Assembly (NCBI RefSeq): GCF_000149955.1
Contig: NC_030988.1
Location: forward strand, 5,570,992-5,634,991
Reading direction: 5' to 3'
DNA length: 64,000 nucleotides
Origin: Fusarium oxysporum f. sp. lycopersici 4287
Taxonomy: Eukaryota; Ascomycota; Sordariomycetes; Hypocreales; Nectriaceae
A program made the translations under genes and the position numbers. Positions 52,046-63,200 of this stretch are shown here, piece after piece (position 1 is the stretch's first letter; each line of letters begins with the position of its first letter). The notes below the pieces were generated by a model, which did no database searches, was not told the origin of the DNA, and saw nothing but the letters and a program-made list of their open reading frames with translations.

Positions 52046-52588
52046 TCAATTACTTCCACCAGGTCCGCCACCATTCGCCCAAAGATAAGTAAAGGGAATA
52101 GCATCTCCCTTATTCAAATTGACCTGGTAAGATCCTCCTGTCTTCCAAAGGGCGGGATTTGGCCCACTAAATGATCCCTCAATCACCCAACTATTGCTGT
52201 CCCAGGAGTATGATGCATCGCCGAGCCAAAAATAACCCCAGTTGTCGAAAAGTATATGTTCCAGACTCCAGGGCAAGGAGGAACCCATTAAATACAAGGA
52301 CTACTTGAGCACAGTCGGCAGAGTCACTTCCTATCTTCAGGTACCGTCGCAACTAAAGTTAATAGTTGTGACTGAGCCTGATGCAAGAACTGGGCTGATT
52401 TTAAAGTAGGAGGGAGTAGAGTTGGCGTTGTAAGTAAGAGCGCTATAATTGCCCTGGTACCTACGGTAATTGATACCCTCAACCGTTGCAAATGTAGTCT
52501 CAATCAGCCAACCTGTTCCAGTTGTTGTACCATATACAGTCATAGTAGAGTTGACCTGGGTAGTTGCTATTGTGGTTATTATTTGAGT
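52046..52588 (-). pseudogene. GLEYA/PA14-like adhesin domain, 5'-truncated and frameshifted
   Basis: On the minus strand the frame from 52588 reads TVYGTTTGTGWLIE, STPSYFKISPVLASGSVTT and NFSCDG. After a possible intron (GTACCT...CTCAAG) comes VLVFNGFLLALESGTYTF, the start of a GLEYA domain. The domain then continues in another frame as DNWGYFWLGDASYSWDSNS, GSYQVNLNKGDAIPFTYLW and ends GGGPGGSN at 52046. So a frameshift lies near 52245, within TTTTCGACAAC. No signal peptide or ATG is found upstream of 52588. GLEYA domains are lectin-like parts of secreted fungal adhesins. This copy is broken at the 5' end and in the domain. Confidence 0.6.
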
Positions 52589-52943
52589 CCTAAGCTTTAA
52601 TTAGCAACTGGATATGGCCTGGTACTGGTGGGGTCCCATAACAGCAAGTATATAAACTCTGGGAAGCATTAAACAGTAATTAATTCACCACTCAAAATCA
52701 TGATAGAGTCATGAGATTAATTTAAACCATATTCTGTCAAGTGGCTGGGAGATTAATAGAGAGGTTTAATTGTAAAACGACTGCAGTCTCATTCCTGGAA
52801 GTGACATCACGTGCAGAGTCGCCCCGCCAACATAAGCTAAGCCGAAAATGGGTCCATTGTTTTCTCCCTCAATCATCACCAACATCAACACCAAAAGCGT
52901 CAATCACCATCACCAGCATCATCAATGAACGTGGCTGTATCAA
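52589..52943. other. Intergenic, upstream of the nuclease-like gene
   Basis: About 355 bases. Two CACC/CATC-rich stretches near 52870-52925 look like a fungal leader. No other feature. Confidence 0.4.
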
Positions 52944-54453
52944 ATGGACTTGAACATATCAGTCTCTCAAGTCTCAACCTGGCTTGATTCTCTTCCTTTC
53001 GACCAACCAGCCCCATCTTCACCACCATCGCCCTCTGCTACCTGCCGCGCACTCAAACGACAACGATCTCTGCATCTCAACGAGTCGCGCAAACCTCGAT
53101 ATCCAGCATCACCCCCCGAGACTTTCTGATTTTCATTTATTCATTGCTTTTTTATGTTTTGTTTTCTTTTTTTCTTCCTATTTCGTCAATGATTCCCCAT
53201 TTTTTACGAACAATGACCAAACTCCTCGTGCCCAAGTCACAGTCGCGAATCCCCTCGCCAATCCCCCGAGTCTATCTTCAAGGAGCGAATCGAGCTTGGC
53301 TTCGCAAAGTGATGCGTCCATGTCACGCGATAGCAAGCGATCAAAGCGGTCTCAGTCCCCGGCCAAGTTGTTTCCAATGTATGGTTCAGAAGGGCACCGA
53401 CTGGTGAGAGATTCAATTAGCACGACGGCGCCACGGCGAAAACTTCCTTCGGCGCTGTCTGAACTTTATCGAGATTTATTTGATGTCGCGGGGCGCTATG
53501 GCATCATCCCGCGGAGTATCAAAGGGGTATTGGATCAGCACCTACAATCGACAATGTCGCTTGATCGCGTACATGATCATATGTTCTTCGACGATACGAC
53601 GAGTCAGAGCTTGGTTGACTCTGAGTCTCCTACCATGGCGTCAGAGATAGAAATCATTCGTCGTGCTTCGCGCATCGCCGATCGGTCAGATCAATGCTCT
53701 CAGATGCTCAGTGATGAGGCGGCCTGGAACTGTCTTGTACATTGTCCTCTGCTCGACCTTTTCACCTTCGACAGTTGTGAGGCAAATGAGAATATACTCA
53801 ATTTTATGCCTTGGTAGGTTAAATCCCCAGCGAGCATTCTATCAAATCTAACCCTGCAAGCACAACAACCAACATCGATTCCACATACCATCGTTTCCCC
53901 GACCCTGCGAGCCGCGTCGATTTTGCCTTTTACTTTGTCCCCGACAATGATCCTACACTCAGTCAACCCCCCACCGCCATTCCTTGCTTCAACTGGACTT
54001 CAGACAGAATGCTTCAACAGTACCCTCTCGCCTTTAGCATCGAAACTAAGCGCTACGGTGGCAATGCGGCAAAGGGGGAGCAGCAGATGGGAATCTGGCA
54101 CGCGGCCCAGTGGGATTTTCTCATCACTCGCGCGGGCGCTGATGCGGTGGCCAAGTTGGAGTTTCTACCTGGTATTGTGATTCAGGGTCATATCTGGTCG
54201 CTTGTTATCACGACAAGGAACGAAGGCACAACGGTACGTTTGATCAGAGCCCTGGTATCATGGCGTTTGCTAATTTGACTAGACTGTGCTTTGTAGCCTT
54301 GAGTTTGGAAACACGGGTTCTGTTGTCGGTGTGTTTCAGGTTATGGCTGGTCTGAGAGTGTTGCGGAAATGGTCTCTTGAGGTGTTATGGCCGTGGTATA
54401 AGATGTGTTTACCGGGATTATGCGCAGATGCAAGTGCCGGTGTTGGTGCATAG
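52944..54453 (+). CDS. PD-(D/E)XK nuclease-like protein
   Basis: Start at ATG 52944 (MDLNISVSQVSTWLDSLPF), followed by a Ser/Pro-rich stretch as in the Fusarium PD-(D/E)XK-like family. Text resumes at about 53219 (QTPRAQVTVANPL) after a T-rich stretch that must be an intron, though I could not place its donor. Exon 2 runs to 53813; intron 53814-53860 (gtaggt...tgcaag); exon 3 53861-54233; intron 54234-54282 (gtacgt...gactag); exon 4 54283-54453. The nuclease core has SRVDFAFYFVPDND (the D), then FSIETKRYGG (the ExK), WHAAQWDFLITRAG and FLPGIVIQGHIWSLVI. The phases of exons 2-4 match without stops. Proteins of this family are numerous in Fusarium accessory DNA; their role is unknown, with nuclease or restriction-like activity only inferred. 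Confidence 0.72.
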
Positions 54454-54608
54454 CGCACAAATCGCAATAGAATTATGACTGATGGCTGTTACTCTGAAGC
54501 ACCAGTAGAGTAGAAAACTTTTGATGATCTAGTATATTGGACGTGCTTTGCACGCTATTGTCCGTTAAGATTGTGCAAAATCAAATCATCTGACAAACTT
54601 CATCTTAC

Positions 54609-54688
54609 TTAGCCCGATTGCTCCTCATCTGTGATAAGACCATCTACAAATGCCGTCATGATTAATTCCATCAAGTCATGTTACCTCC
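54609..54688 (-). pseudogene. 3' end of the right-hand LINE ORF2, separated by the hAT insertion
   Basis: On the minus strand, next to the 8-bp duplication, the text HDLMELIMTAFVDGLITDEE runs to a TAA at 54609-54611. It is a plausible continuation of the LINE frame that breaks off at SFHLGGK on the other side of the hAT element, except for one base of phase. If so, the LINE ORF2 ends here. Confidence 0.45.
54681..54688 (+). repeat. 8-bp target-site duplication of the hAT element (left)
   Basis: TTACCTCC, repeated at 57686-57693 on the other side of the element. Eight bases is the length made by hAT transposases. Confidence 0.85.
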
Positions 54689-57685
54689 AGGGTTCAAATC
54701 CACGACACTCCACGACACATTTGTGAATATGGCGTGGATATGGATGCTGACTAATAACTTCGATGTGGAATGGGTGGAAATGGATCCATTATGGAAATGA
54801 ATCCATATTGTGGAATTTGTGGAATGGAAACCTACTTTGTCTAACAATGGTAATTAGTGGATCGCATCCATGCCTTGGTGACGTCGATGTTTTTGTCACT
54901 CGTCCATTAGAATCCTATCTAGCGACCCGATCAAACCGGCGCGCAACCAACTCCGTAGTGTCTGGCAAAGCCCAATTGTACTGGCATCTAGCCTATTGCG
55001 GCTCTTGGTAACCATGCGGCCAGTGGTCGAGAATAGCCTCTCACACTCGGCTGACATTGGTGGCACAGTAAGCAGATCCAAGGCCATCCTAGACAACCGG
55101 GGGTATTTGAGTCGCCTTATGTGCCAGTATTCGTAGGGATCTGTGACAGAAGCATCAGCATCCTCGATATCACGCTGCCACTGCTCGTATTCATCAAGAT
55201 CCAGACCGCCAACTGAGGACCTAGGGGATTGAGCTGGGGATCGAATTGGCGACTCGGTAACAGAAATCCCTCCAGTCGTCAGTCCTCGCTTCTTTGTGCG
55301 CCACGCTGTGAACTTGTTTCTTGAGGTCTTCAGCCGCTTATTGGCAGGCAACTCAATCTCTGGGTCATCAACCTCCAGGTCCCTATACTCTCTCTCCCAG
55401 AGATCCTGGACCATCTCCTTCGCCTTGGTAATCCACAATTGTCTTTCGTCGTCGTCTCCCCACAAATCGTCAAACAGTGCCCACCGGTAGGCAGGATGAA
55501 GAACTGCAGCGCCATAGATCAGGGGGCTATCATTCAGGTGCTCGTAGTATTCGTTCAATTTGAGCCAACCCAGGTTGATGTTGACAGCGAGGTGATGGCC
55601 GTGCGGAAAATTGGCGACTGCTCTTTTCGCGGATTCGAGGGTTTCGAGAAGAAATTCGTACGCGTGAATAAGATCCCAGCTTGTTCCTGTACAAGCCATC
55701 TGTTAAAATAAGAATCGGGCCGCTTTTGAGAAGTCTAAGGCTTACCAGACAGTGGAGGGTCGATCTCGTTTTCCTCGACCTTTCTCCGGTGTTTTCCCTG
55801 TCCATCGCCCTCAAGGCCTCTCACAACCAGCTGGAAGTCAAGCAAAATGTCGTAAAGAGTCCCGAGCACATGCCAATCATCAGGTGTCATGCGATTCTCT
55901 TCCTTCAGGAAGAAGGGCAGCTTGGAGCCCTTTTTGATGTGGCCAGCTCTCGTCAAGTTGACCTTCTCCCACTCGTTTGACGCTCTCTGGACAAAAGAAT
56001 TATAAAATGGCCTCAAGAGGAGAGCGCGTTCAATCATCGAGAATTGAGAAAGCCACCGGGTAGCATTGTCGACCACAACTCCAACTGGACGGTGTTTCTT
56101 GAGCTGAGCGTCATCAGAGAGTTGGCTCTCGACAGCCTGTACCTTCTTGAGCATATCGGTCCACGTGTCCGATCTGCTCACCTCCTAGGTCTTCGTGAGT
56201 ATAACAAATAAAGCCGGGGACTCAGCCACCTACAACAGCAAAGTTATGCCATTTTCCAACAGAGCCTCGCCTCCTCCAGACTTCATGCTCCTTCGCTGCC
56301 GTGTGAAGTCCTTCGAAGACCTCTTTCTCGAAAGCATCCGGGTTCTTGCCATACAGCATCTGTTTCACTACTATGTTGACAACGTGGCCAACGCAGCGAA
56401 CCCATCGCTTCTCCCAGTCGAAGCCAAACTCTAATCCAAGCTCCCCCATCGAGGTTTTATTGTTACCGGCATTATCCAATGTGAAATACCCGAGTTTATC
56501 GCTGATCTCGTACTCCCGAATGATCTCGATAATCTGCCCGGCGATATTCTCGCCTGTGTGCCGCTCTGTAAGCTCAGGCAGTCCGAGGACACACTTCTGT
56601 GGCCGATTATTTGAATCCCGAAACACACATGTGATGCCGTATAAGGCGTGTCGGTTACCAGACTTCCAGCCATCGTACTGGATATGGATCTGTCCCGGAC
56701 TCTTTCGCAAAGCATCTTTCACTCTTTCCATGTTGTTGGTAAATTCTCGTTCTGCGATGGCACGCACGGTCACGTCAGTAATGTTAGCTTTTGTGATCTC
56801 GACAGATGGATTGAGGTAGTTGAAGATGTCTCGAAGATCTTGATCGTTGACGATCGAGAAGGATTGGTTAGAGTTGACAATCCAGTTGACAAGTTTCTGC
56901 TGGAATACAGTTTTGTCGAAACGTTTGATCAAGGTATTGATCAAATCTTGTTCCTTCGGCTCCTTCGGGTTCAACTGTAGGATTGTTGCAATGGACTGAT
57001 GTGCTTTCTCGGATGCCTTTGTAGGCTTTTGCCTCTTGCCTGTCGGATCCATGATGCCATTGTGGTCCGTGTACAGGTGACCCTCAGCGTTCTGCAACCC
57101 TTTGATGGCGTAACTCTTTGGCCTCGGCCGCTTTTGCTTGATGCAAAGGCAACACACCCATCGGCGTTCCCCCTTATCGGCATGCTGGATATCGTAGCCG
57201 AACTGATATACCCATTGACGCACTTGGCCGTCTCTCTCCGTCAAGGTCCAGCCTTTGTAGAGCTGAAAGAGTCGTTGATTGTCTTCTTCTGTACGTTCTG
57301 GAACGGGTGTGGTTGACTTGGTAGGATGAAGGGTGGCCATTTCGGTTTGGAGTAGTCAGGGCGTGAGTAATAGTAAACCCTCCTAGAATAGACTTGTTTG
57401 AACTTTGTGTACGGGTAAAACGGAGTGGAAAATTGTTGCTATTGCGTTGTTATTGGCTATGGAAAGTACTTAGGGTATGCGCTATTTCACAAGGAAATCC
57501 AGGTATTTTCAAACCCCACCTAAATTTCCATTCCTTTCCACAATTTCCACATGTGGAACATGTGGAAGGGGTTCCGTGGCGTGGATGTGGAAAAGCTGAA
57601 GCCTACGTGGAATGGAATGGAATGGATATGGATCCACATTATGGATCCATATGTGGATTTCGTGGTATGGATTTGGACCCTGGCC
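54689..57685 (-). mobile_element. Complete hAT element, 3.0 kb, inserted in a LINE
   Basis: The left end AGGGTTCAAATCCA (54689-54702) is repeated in inverted orientation as TGGATTTGGACCCT (57668-57681). The right end has four further bases (GGCC) before the duplication. Flanking TTACCTCC is identical on both sides. Subterminal DNA on both sides (54740-54840 and 57520-57660) is packed with GTGGA, ATGGATCCA and GTGGAATGG words, likely transposase binding sites. The transposase inside is intact, so this copy may be active. Confidence 0.9.
54896..57340 (-). CDS. hAT-family transposase, intact
   Basis: Three exons on the minus strand: 57340-56234, 56184-55746 and 55686-54896. Introns are 49 and 59 bases (GTAGGT...CCTAG, GTAAGC...TACAG), and phases match to give 778 residues. 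The N-terminus has a BED-like finger (WVCCLCIKQKRPRP...HLYTDHNG). First catalytic D: IHIQYDGWKSGNRHALYG. Second D: YFTLDNAGNNKTSMGELG. The block DNATRWLSQFSMIERALLL follows, then the C-terminal hAT dimerisation domain EYWHIRRLKYPRLSRMALDL and SAECERLFSTTGRMVTKSRN. The protein cuts and pastes its own element. There are no in-frame stops and no RIP-like changes, implying recent arrival. Confidence 0.93.
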
Positions 57686-57693
57686 TTACCTCC
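57686..57693 (+). repeat. 8-bp target-site duplication of the hAT element (right)
   Basis: TTACCTCC, identical to 54681-54688. Confidence 0.85.
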
Positions 57694-59527
57694 CAGATGA
57701 AAGGAGAGGTTGCCGCGTTTCTCATTTATACTCTGAAACATCTCTTTGCGTTGTGTCGTCCATTTCACGCATCGAAAGAGGAAATGCTCTACCGTTTCCT
57801 TTGCCCGCCCGCACGGACATTCATCCGTCGGTGCTGCCCTGATCTGATATAGGTAACCGCTCAGTCGCGCCATTCCGGTTCTCAGTTGTGCCAGCACGCT
57901 GGCCTCTTTCCATGATAATTGATCGTACAACAGGTGGGTATGTTTACCAGGCAGAGCCGAGTCGACCCTTCTAGAATGCCTGCCCACTCCATCTGGTAGC
58001 TTCCTCTCCATTCGTAGATCTGCCCTCGTTCGATTAAGAATTGTGGTCTTTGCTTTGATCATTCCTCTCCGCGGTATCATGGACGGCTCCGTTGCGTAAC
58101 GAGCTGACATCTTGGCTGTCTTCTGGATTTTGAGCTCGCTGTCGCGTGGTAGCCAGATGAGGTTGACTCTGTTTCCATCTCCTCGAAGCTTCTCTATAGC
58201 ATCATATATCTCTCGTATATGTCCTTGACCTGACTGCTGGCGGGGGTTACCTATAGCTTGTGCAGCCGATTTGTTACTTGTCGCGATCACAATGACTCGA
58301 TACTTCATCTCCGGCAGGTAGTTGAGACCATGAGCGATCGCTGCCAGTTCGGCTGTGTACGGGTTGTGTTCTTCCCTCGTACCCAGGGTGACCGAAAAGG
58401 CTTCGATGATCTTGCCGGCTCTTGCCACGGATATGGGGATTCTGATAGCTACTCCCATGCCGACTAGATCATTCCGCGCAGAGCTGCTTGTCGCTATCCT
58501 GACCGCCCATCCTGCTTTGGCTAGCTCTTTGATCTTGTCCTCTTCTTCCTCTCCTTGACTGTTCAGTATGACTTGTAGGCGTGCCTCCCACGGAGCGAGG
58601 GTGAATGGCTGAATGACTTCCATGGTATCCTTCGGTACCTCTCTGCATACATCCGCGATGCGCCTGAGTGGAGATATGAAGCGCCTGAAGGCTTTGATTC
58701 CTCGTAGGAGATTCCGGACCGGGTTGGTCCGCGGCAGCGTGTGTATGTCTACCCATAGCTTGCTTGCTCGTCTCCAGAACCTTTCTTGGATGGTCGCTAT
58801 GTGGGCTTCAGCTTCGGCCACTCCTGTCGCCACACTTGTAAAGGATCCTATGATTGCTTGTGCTCCTATCCTTTGTACTCGATGGATCGCATACGCCGAT
58901 ACTGTTTTGCACGCATGCATCCAGACGTTGGAGGCATAGTCCACCACAGGGGCTACCATGGCTGTAAAAAGCTGCCTCGTTGTCGAGGGAGCCATTCCCT
59001 TCAGCCGTTTCAGTTCCATCGCAGCTCCTAAACCCTTCGTTGCTGCCCTTGCGATGTGTTGCTTGTAGTGAAGCCGTGAGTCCATGATGACCCCCAGGAT
59101 CTTGACCTGATCCTTCGGAAAGACTCTCTCACCCTTAATAGCAAATGGTTCTGAGTCTACTCTGCCTGTGTACCTGGTGAAATGTATGATCGCCGTCTTT
59201 TCCGCCTCAAATGTCGCGCCGCTGCGTCTCTCCCAGTCGAGAGCTTTATCAATTATTGCTTGTATTCCTCTCCGGTTGCTCTGGGCTGTCGGTCCCGATA
59301 CCCACGCAGTGTAGTCATCGACAAATGCAATAGCCCCACCATTCTTATCGATCTGAGTTTGCACTAGATCTGCATTGAAGAATAGAAACAGTATCGGCGA
59401 TAGGGGCGATCCCTGCGGAAGTCCTGCTTGTGGTAGAGGTCGGTTTTCGGAACTTTGGCCATTAATTACAATGGTTGCAGTTCGCTCTGAACAAAAGGCA
59501 TCGATCCAGCGCAAGAGACCCTCGGGG
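57694..59527 (-). pseudogene. LINE ORF2 fragment: RT end and RNase H-like domain, right copy
   Basis: The minus-strand frame enters from the Copia boundary at 59527 and stays open through the hAT junction. The RT is cut at its N-side: EGLLRWIDAFCSERTATIVI, GLPQGSPLSPILFLFF, then AIAFVDDYTAWVSG. The RNase H-like part has NPYTAELAAIAHGL (the E), but the three aspartate positions read differently: RIATSSSARNDL for the usual TDGS, VIATSNKSAAQAI for SD(S/N), and LKIQKTAKM for NEKAD. The zinc-like tail DECPCGRAKETVEHFLFRC is intact. The element is cut at one end by Copia and at the other by hAT, so it is dead, yet the visible 600 codons have no stop. It is a different family from the LINE at 34.8 kb. 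Confidence 0.85.
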
Positions 59528-59917
59528 TGTTGAGACAGTGTGGCTAAGGTGGTCCGACCTACTGGTGGCTAGGATGTGGATACTATTTAAGGAGCTGTGC
59601 TCCTCTCAGGCACATGTAACTTAGAACATATAACAACACAATGAACCCATTTTTGTTTCATCAGGTTATGAGCCCGGAGGGCACTGTTTTCTCTAATTCT
59701 AAAGCTGAGTGTTTCCTGTCTCCTTTCAACCTCTCATTGCTGGCACAGAAGTCGAAAGACTTCCTTCCACTGCGCATGCACATTCAGCTTAACCTGGAGC
59801 TATCTCCTTCGCATATTTTGCAGAGTTTATGAATCAGCTGACAAGACAGGTCTAGAAATATCGCCAGAAGGAGCCTTTGATCCCTCCATTCAAGTTACTG
59901 AATTCTAATCATTGACT
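59528..59917 (+). repeat. Copia 5' LTR (3' boundary uncertain)
   Basis: The LTR begins with TGTTGAGACAGTGTGG directly after LINE coding sequence. A TATA-like TATTTAA is at about 59583. The right edge is set provisionally after TTCA at 59917; no LTR partner lies in the window to confirm it. Confidence 0.5.
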
Positions 59918-60299
59918 TCAAACCATTGATAGATTCTCAGACTGCAGCCTGGCTTACGAATTGTCAAACAGGCCACGATAGGAGTAGTGGCCTGACTTCG
60001 AGATTGCAGAGACGAATGTCAGCCCACTCAGGCCGACATAGGCCAAGATCGCCTGAAAGTGGTCTGTTAGAGAGTCGGAATCAGACCACCACCCCTTTTC
60101 TGGGTCGGCGGGAGAGTTGCAGTCAATTTCGTTCCCCTTGGAAGACGAAGCAGACAACCTCTACAATAAATGCCATTGCAGCAGACATAGCTATGATCTC
60201 TTGACGAAAGCAAGAGGGCTTCCCAGAGCCCAATGCAAAACTAGGCAAAATCGGCCGTTTGCTATACTCTCCTACCACCGGCTTCTCGAGAACCCCACA
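59918..60299 (+). other. Copia leader between LTR and gag-pol
   Basis: About 380 bases. The primer-binding site should lie at its start, but I could not match it to a tRNA with confidence. Confidence 0.4.
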
Positions 60300-63200
60300 A
60301 TGTCACTCCCCAAGGAACCGCTCAACCTCGTGGGCAGTCCCGGCACCATTCCAAAGCTGGAGCAAACCAGCCAGTGGCTAACCTGGAAGAGAGAAATGCT
60401 CGACCTTCTGGACATGTGTGGATATGGAGACCTTCTGACCAGGAATTCTCAACCACCAACAGAAGGTAACGACCTTGCAACCCAGATTGAGGCCTGGAGG
60501 AGCCGCCAAGATCGAGCATGCGGTGCCATTCGAAGTCGTCTCGGTTATAACGCCCGAGTGTTTACCACGGGGATCTCGACGGCTCAGGGAATGATCAACC
60601 ACCTTGAAACCCGATATCGGCCCGTCGGAAGCGCCATCTTCCAAGAGCTCGACCGCAGGTATCAAGAACTCACCCTTGAGTCTTGCGATTCAGTCATGGA
60701 ATACGCAAATAAGCTTCGTCAAGTCAGGGCTGAACTCTTGGAGATGGACGAAACCTGCCAGATCGGGGAACCGCATTTTGTCAATAAGTTCCTTTGTGGA
60801 CTTGGTCCGGACTATGAAGTGTTTCTCACTGCCTTCAATCAGAACCATAATATTCTTCCTATCCGAGATCCAAACAATCGCGACGTTGTTCTCAAAGAGG
60901 CCGTCACGTTCGAAACCGCCATCTTTGCTGTATCTCAGGAGGAGGACAGACAAAGAAGCGCTACGGCCAAGATTGCACATAGAGCCATGATGGCTCAAGA
61001 TGTGTCATGCTGCGGATACTGTGGAAGAAAAGGGCATGACAAGTCAACTTGCTGGAAGCTTCACCCCGAACTCAGAAGAGAGCGTAGTAAAGCTGGTTAC
61101 GACAGACGACAACGGAAAATGCAGAGTCGGGAGAAAGAAAGGGAGAAGACGACTGATGAACTGGAATCTGCCACGCAGGCGACTCCTGCATACCTTCAAC
61201 CTGATCAAGCTCGACTGGCTCTCTGGCAAAATGACTTCCAAGGCCACCTTGGATTGATTGGCTCATCAATCGGACCTTCTAGTCTTCACGCATCTCTCCG
61301 AACTCAGGCCCTCGAACGTATCCACGTTTTGGACAGTGGGGCCTCATTGCATATCTTTTGTCGACAGGAGAACTTTACATCACTTCACAAGTACCACGGT
61401 CTCCCGATCAATGGTATTGCGGACGTAAAGGTCATGCCAGGAGGATGTGGAACGTACTGCCTCCGTGTGCAAGGGCCCAAGGGGTCGCAGAACGTTACTC
61501 TTGATAGCGCTCTATATGTTCCAGAAGGACACTCTAACCTCTTGTCCGTGTCAGCACTAGAGAAGAAGGGGGCAGAGGTTGTCTTCCGAAATGGAAAGGC
61601 AGTGGTCACAAACAAGGGAAAAGTCGTCCTCACTGCGACAAGAATCTCAGGTGTCTACGTGGTTGACGAAGCTGAGGAAGATCATTTTCAAACCGCTTTG
61701 GCCTCCTTTTCGGTGGGAGATCCTCGACTTCACCTTTGGCACGAGCGACTCGCACATTTAGGAGAGAGGAATATCAAGAGACTGATGAATATGTCTACTG
61801 GAATTCGACCGGATAATTCTACATCAAACCCATGTGGGGCCTGTGTGCAAGGCAAACTCAGGGAATGTCCTCACATTCGACCGATCAAGAAAGGCACTTA
61901 CCCTCTGGAGTGTATTCATGCGGATATTGCCGGACCATTCCCAGAAGTGGGAGTAGACGGGAGCCGGTATTGGGCCTGCTTTATTGATGACTTTACGCAA
62001 ATGTCCTGGGTGTATCCAGTCAAAGAAAGGTCAGATTTTGAAGAATGTTTCCAACATCTATTGGAACAGTTCGAAAGACCGGAAAGACGATGCCACTTCC
62101 TGCATCTTGATCGAGGGGGAGAAAATCGAAGCCACGTCCTGACCAGGTTCTGCCGGGACAGAGGAATTAAACTTTCCTATACAGCAACTGAACAACACGA
62201 ACAAAATGGATTTGCTGAAGTTCTCAATCGAATCATCCTGGAAAAACTCACACCGACACTGATCAAATCCGGACTCGCTTTGAAATGGTGGCCGTACTTC
62301 CTCAAGGCAGTAAACCGCATCCGAAATCTCTGTCCTACGGCGAGCATTTCCACTACTCCTTACCAAGCCTGGTATGGAGATGTTCCCGACCTCAGCCATC
62401 TGCGAGTTCTTGGCTCACGAGGATGGGCTCTGCTTCCATCCTCTAAACGAAAAAAGATGCAGTCAAAGAGCATTCCCTGCCAGCTTCTCGGCTATCAGGG
62501 CAGTACGAACTATATACTTCTTGACGAAAGGGGACGAGTCTTTGTGTCTAATAATGTTGTCTTCTCTGAAAACATCAAAAACATCGAACCAACACTTGAC
62601 AATCTCACGCATCAAACGAGTGACCGGAGGCCATCGCAACGACGACGAGTAGTCAGAGAAGGGGATAGCGATGTGGAGAATGCCATCGTTCTAGAGCCGT
62701 CGCCCCTTCCGATCGCGTCGAGAGAGGCGAACAGAAGCGGGGAAACAGGCCGTGGAGACGCGACGCCGGATGAGCTCCTGGTGGGAGATACAGGATGGGA
62801 TCCAGACCAAGAGTCAACCAGATCGAGTATCCATGTTGCCACAGACGAGCGCGAAGTGTCGTCGGAAGAAACAGAGGAGCATGCAGAGTCTCGGCTGCCG
62901 GAAAGATCGACCAGGGGACAGCTGCCATCGAGATACATACTGGCCAGCACAAACTTCGCCTTCCTAGCAACAGTTGCAGAACAACTGTACCTAGTCGCTC
63001 GCGACATCGATCAGTCCGAACCAAGAACCTTCAGGGAAGCCACGCAGGGTGTACATGGAAAACTCTGGTGGGGAGGACTGAAGGATGAACACAAGTCTCT
63101 GGTCGAGAATGGTGTCTGGACCTTAGCCACTCTTCCCCCAGGACGAAAGGTCCTTCGAGGCAAATGGGTGTTCAAGCTCAAAAGAGGAGAAAATGGGCAA

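Noticed and set aside
57612..57842. Short plus-strand frames at the hAT/LINE junction
   Set aside because: They cross the target-site duplication and are antisense to the LINE ORF2.
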